From Novosphingobium marinum (GTDB taxonomy: Bacteria; Pseudomonadota; Alphaproteobacteria; Sphingomonadales; Sphingomonadaceae), in contig NZ_JACBZF010000002.1 in the NCBI RefSeq assembly GCF_013408095.1, forward strand, positions 744,001 through 808,000: DNA of 64,000 nt, written 5' to 3'. Each line of letters opens with the position of its first letter. Within the stretch, counting starts at the first letter, position 1. Below, one piece after another: positions 62,265-64,000 of the stretch. Both the position numbers and the translations under genes were made by a program. Below the pieces are notes generated by a model that worked only from the letters and a program-made list of their open reading frames with translations, was not told where the DNA came from and searched no databases.

Positions 62265-62501
62265 ATGTCAAAAATCGTTTACATCAATCGCGACGCCGAG
62301 ATCGCGGCCATTCTTCCCAAGTCCTACCGGACCCGTTGGACCGCGACGCGCAAGGCCGTCGTCGTCGAGGCGATCGAGCGCGGCGTGCTGCGGGTGGAAG
62401 AGGCCATGGAGCGTTATCGCCTGAGCCTGGCCGAGCTGCGCAGCTGGACCAGTGAATGGGGCGGGCAGCAGCCGCGTGAGCGTCGCGCCGGCCGGTCGTG
62501 A
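62265..62501 (+). CDS. sciP: SciP-like CtrA inhibitor (DUF1153)
   Basis: The 78-residue protein has the DUF1153 core 'RWTATRKAVVVEAIERGVLR' followed by 'VEEAMERYRLSLAELRSWTS', a helix-turn-helix. In Caulobacter SciP binds CtrA and blocks activation of CtrA-dependent promoters. GGAG is spaced well before the ATG. It was probably the native gene next to tRNA-Arg before the element inserted. Candidate CtrA sites lie upstream, consistent with feedback. Confidence 0.75.
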   Translation: MSKIVYINRDAEIAAILPKSYRTRWTATRKAVVVEAIERGVLRVEEAMERYRLSLAELRSWTSEWGGQQPRERRAGRS

Positions 62502-62680
62502 GCCTTCCCGCGGGGCGGGCGAGGGGCCTCCCCTTCCGGTAATCGGCCTTGCTGGCCGGTCCGCCCTTTACTTGTCCGGTCCTGCCTGTCATGCTGCTTA
62601 GCTAACAGGTCGCCTACAACAAAACCGCTTGCGTTCGGGTCCGGCTTGAAAAAGCCGCCCATCACAAGATCGAGGCGATC

Positions 62681-63589
62681 GTGGCACATTCAGTACATGA
62701 CAAGATCAAGGCCAACCTGGCATCGGTGAACGGTGCGCGCGTGCGGGCGGACAAGCAGCTGAGCGACCTGAACATTGCGCTCAGTATGTCCGATCTTTGC
62801 CAGACGATTGCCGTGCAGGCGGCGATGCAGGCGGCGATGATGGGGGTGGCGGGCAAGCTCGGCGGCCTTGCCAAGGCCAAGTACGCCGCACAAACGGAAG
62901 CAGCCGCGCTCATGGAGGTTTCTGCTGCCAAAGCGATGCAGTTGACACGCGTCAACCCGATCAAGGCTCTGATCGCCCCGATAGCCATTCGCGTGGCAGT
63001 CGGCTCAACCGTGGTCGTCGCAAAGAAAGCGCTGTCGTCCTACAAGACGGGAGACGATTTCCTCGATGCCGATCTTGCCCTGAACCTCGCCGTTACGGCT
63101 ATACTTGGAATCGCCGGCCAGCCGGGTGCTCCTGTCAAGGGCTTCGTGCTCACTGGCCCGGGGGTCAAGAGCCTGCAAGCATTCGCGCAGACCATGGCGC
63201 TGGGCAACAAGATCTACAATTTCAAGCCAACGGCCGAGGACAAGAAGCTTCGCGAATTGCTGATGGCGAACAAGCAGAAGCTCGTCGGCGAGATCAGGCG
63301 CGCTACCGAGGAAGCACAAGCCGTGGCCGTCGAATGGGCGACACAGAACCAGCAAAGCATCGCGAAGCAGGCGGGCAAGGAAGTAGACACGATTAACTTC
63401 GTGGACCGGCTGAACCTCACGACCAAGCTGACCAGCGGCGCGAAGATGTCCGAATTCATGCGCAATTGCGTTAGGGCCTGCATCATGGCCGAGACGCGCT
63501 ATGCGCTGTGGCTCGCGGTTCGCAACGCCGTTCTCGACATCGAAACCAAGGGCAAGAACCTGTCTGCGGGCGTCAAGGCGGTGACCTGA
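62681..63589 (+). CDS. unrecognised 302-residue protein
   Basis: The protein starts at a GTG with GAGG six bases upstream. It is helical, with an alanine/methionine-rich hydrophobic stretch ('IAVQAAMQAAMMGVAGKLGG'), a second one ('LIAPIAIRVAVGSTVVVAKK') and a third ('LALNLAVTAILGIAGQPG'), then a charged helical C-terminus ('LVGEIRRATEEAQAVAVEWA'). It has no signal peptide and no known motif. It might be a membrane-associated or pore-forming protein, but this is speculation. It follows the SciP-like gene by 179 bases. Confidence 0.7.
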   Translation: MAHSVHDKIKANLASVNGARVRADKQLSDLNIALSMSDLCQTIAVQAAMQAAMMGVAGKLGGLAKAKYAAQTEAAALMEVSAAKAMQLTRVNPIKALIAPIAIRVAVGSTVVVAKKALSSYKTGDDFLDADLALNLAVTAILGIAGQPGAPVKGFVLTGPGVKSLQAFAQTMALGNKIYNFKPTAEDKKLRELLMANKQKLVGEIRRATEEAQAVAVEWATQNQQSIAKQAGKEVDTINFVDRLNLTTKLTSGAKMSEFMRNCVRACIMAETRYALWLAVRNAVLDIETKGKNLSAGVKAVT

Positions 63590-63613
63590 AACGCCGGGAG
63601 CCTGCCCGCCGCG

Positions 63614-64000
63614 TCACTGGCGCTCGGGCTGGTCCCTGAAGACGGGTTCGTCCGTACCGTCGATGGCTGCGGCAAGTTGCGGCGTCGATGCAAGGTGCGC
63701 AATTCGCTGCGCAAGCACTGCCATTTCCCTGGCAGCTTCGGTGCGGAAAGCGGCCGGATCGTCCGGCGTCCATGCTATCGAATCGCATACGCCGATCAGC
63801 GCCTCGAGGAGGTGGCGCGCTCCGGTCTTCGCCTTTTGCTCGATCGAGCGCTGGTACTGGTCGGCGGGCATGACAACCCACTGGCGCCCGTCGGTCAGCG
63901 GCGCGGTCATCGCGCCCTCGAAATCGCCGTGCGCGTCACGCAGAAGCCTTTCGACTTCGGCGCGAAGTTCAGTGCGATATTGTCCTGCTTGTGATTGTGC
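63614..64000 (-). CDS. partial hypothetical protein running off the window
   Basis: The frame is open to the last base, with no start in the 90 bases upstream of the internal ATG at 63910, and the sequence there ('TELRAEVERLLRDAHGDFEG') looks coding. The rest includes 'RQWVVMPADQYQRSIEQKAK' and 'FRTEAAREMAVLAQRIAHLA'. The gene probably begins beyond the window. No family is recognised. Confidence 0.6.
   Translation of the reverse strand, partial: AQSQAGQYRTELRAEVERLLRDAHGDFEGAMTAPLTDGRQWVVMPADQYQRSIEQKAKTGARHLLEALIGVCDSIAWTPDDPAAFRTEAAREMAVLAQRIAHLASTPQLAAAIDGTDEPVFRDQPERQ

Overview
The window is GC-rich alphaproteobacterial chromosome. The CHRD-domain exoproteins, the SciP-type regulator, the large TonB-dependent receptor, the membrane-anchored LuxR-type regulator and the general gene style point to Sphingomonadales, most likely Erythrobacteraceae. 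This is inferred from gene content and cannot be confirmed without a database search.

Layout. 0-2 kb: small regulators and a membrane protein on the minus strand. 2.0-4.06 kb: an AT-rich foreign patch with a decayed fragment resembling the UvrA C-terminus, followed by a 519-residue nuclease-like ORF, next to a peptidoglycan amidase gene. 5.1-6.6 kb: three tandem secreted CHRD-domain genes. 6.6-19.6 kb: housekeeping and envelope genes (rlpA, argG, cfa, a GDT1-type transporter, a pteridine-reductase-like SDR, rlmN, an outer-membrane barrel, greB, a lytic transglycosylase). 19.9-29.4 kb: dapA, then a glycan assembly and export cluster (UDP-glucuronate decarboxylase-like enzyme, four glycosyltransferases, a methyltransferase, an ABC exporter). 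29.4-49.4 kb: tRNA-Thr, rarA, a frameshifted membrane protein gene, another glycosyltransferase, a ZIP-like protein, putP, typA/bipA, a TonB-dependent receptor, two DUF805 genes, ybbA/ybbP/tesA, recF and a queuosine-precursor transporter.

49.5-62.0 kb is an integrated element in the 3' end of tRNA-Arg(TCT). It is bounded by perfect 46-bp direct repeats, with a P4-type tyrosine integrase at its right end. Reading leftward from the integrase, almost everything is on the minus strand: two unknown proteins, an AlpA-like excisionase/regulator, small ORFs, a DnaB-N/RepA-like ATPase fusion, a short ORF carrying a cluster of 9-bp iteron-like repeats, a phage tape-measure protein, a protein resembling the tail region of phage prohead proteases, and a coiled-coil protein. 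I see no terminase, portal, capsid, tail tube or lysis gene. At about 12.4 kb, with its own replication module and a single structural-type gene, it looks more like a phage satellite or plasmid-like integrative element than a complete prophage. A third, 19-bp piece of the tRNA end about 100 bp beyond the right repeat suggests an older insertion at the same site.

62-64 kb returns to chromosome: a sciP-like CtrA inhibitor gene with two CtrA-like half sites upstream, an unrecognised 302-residue protein, and a partial gene running off the window.
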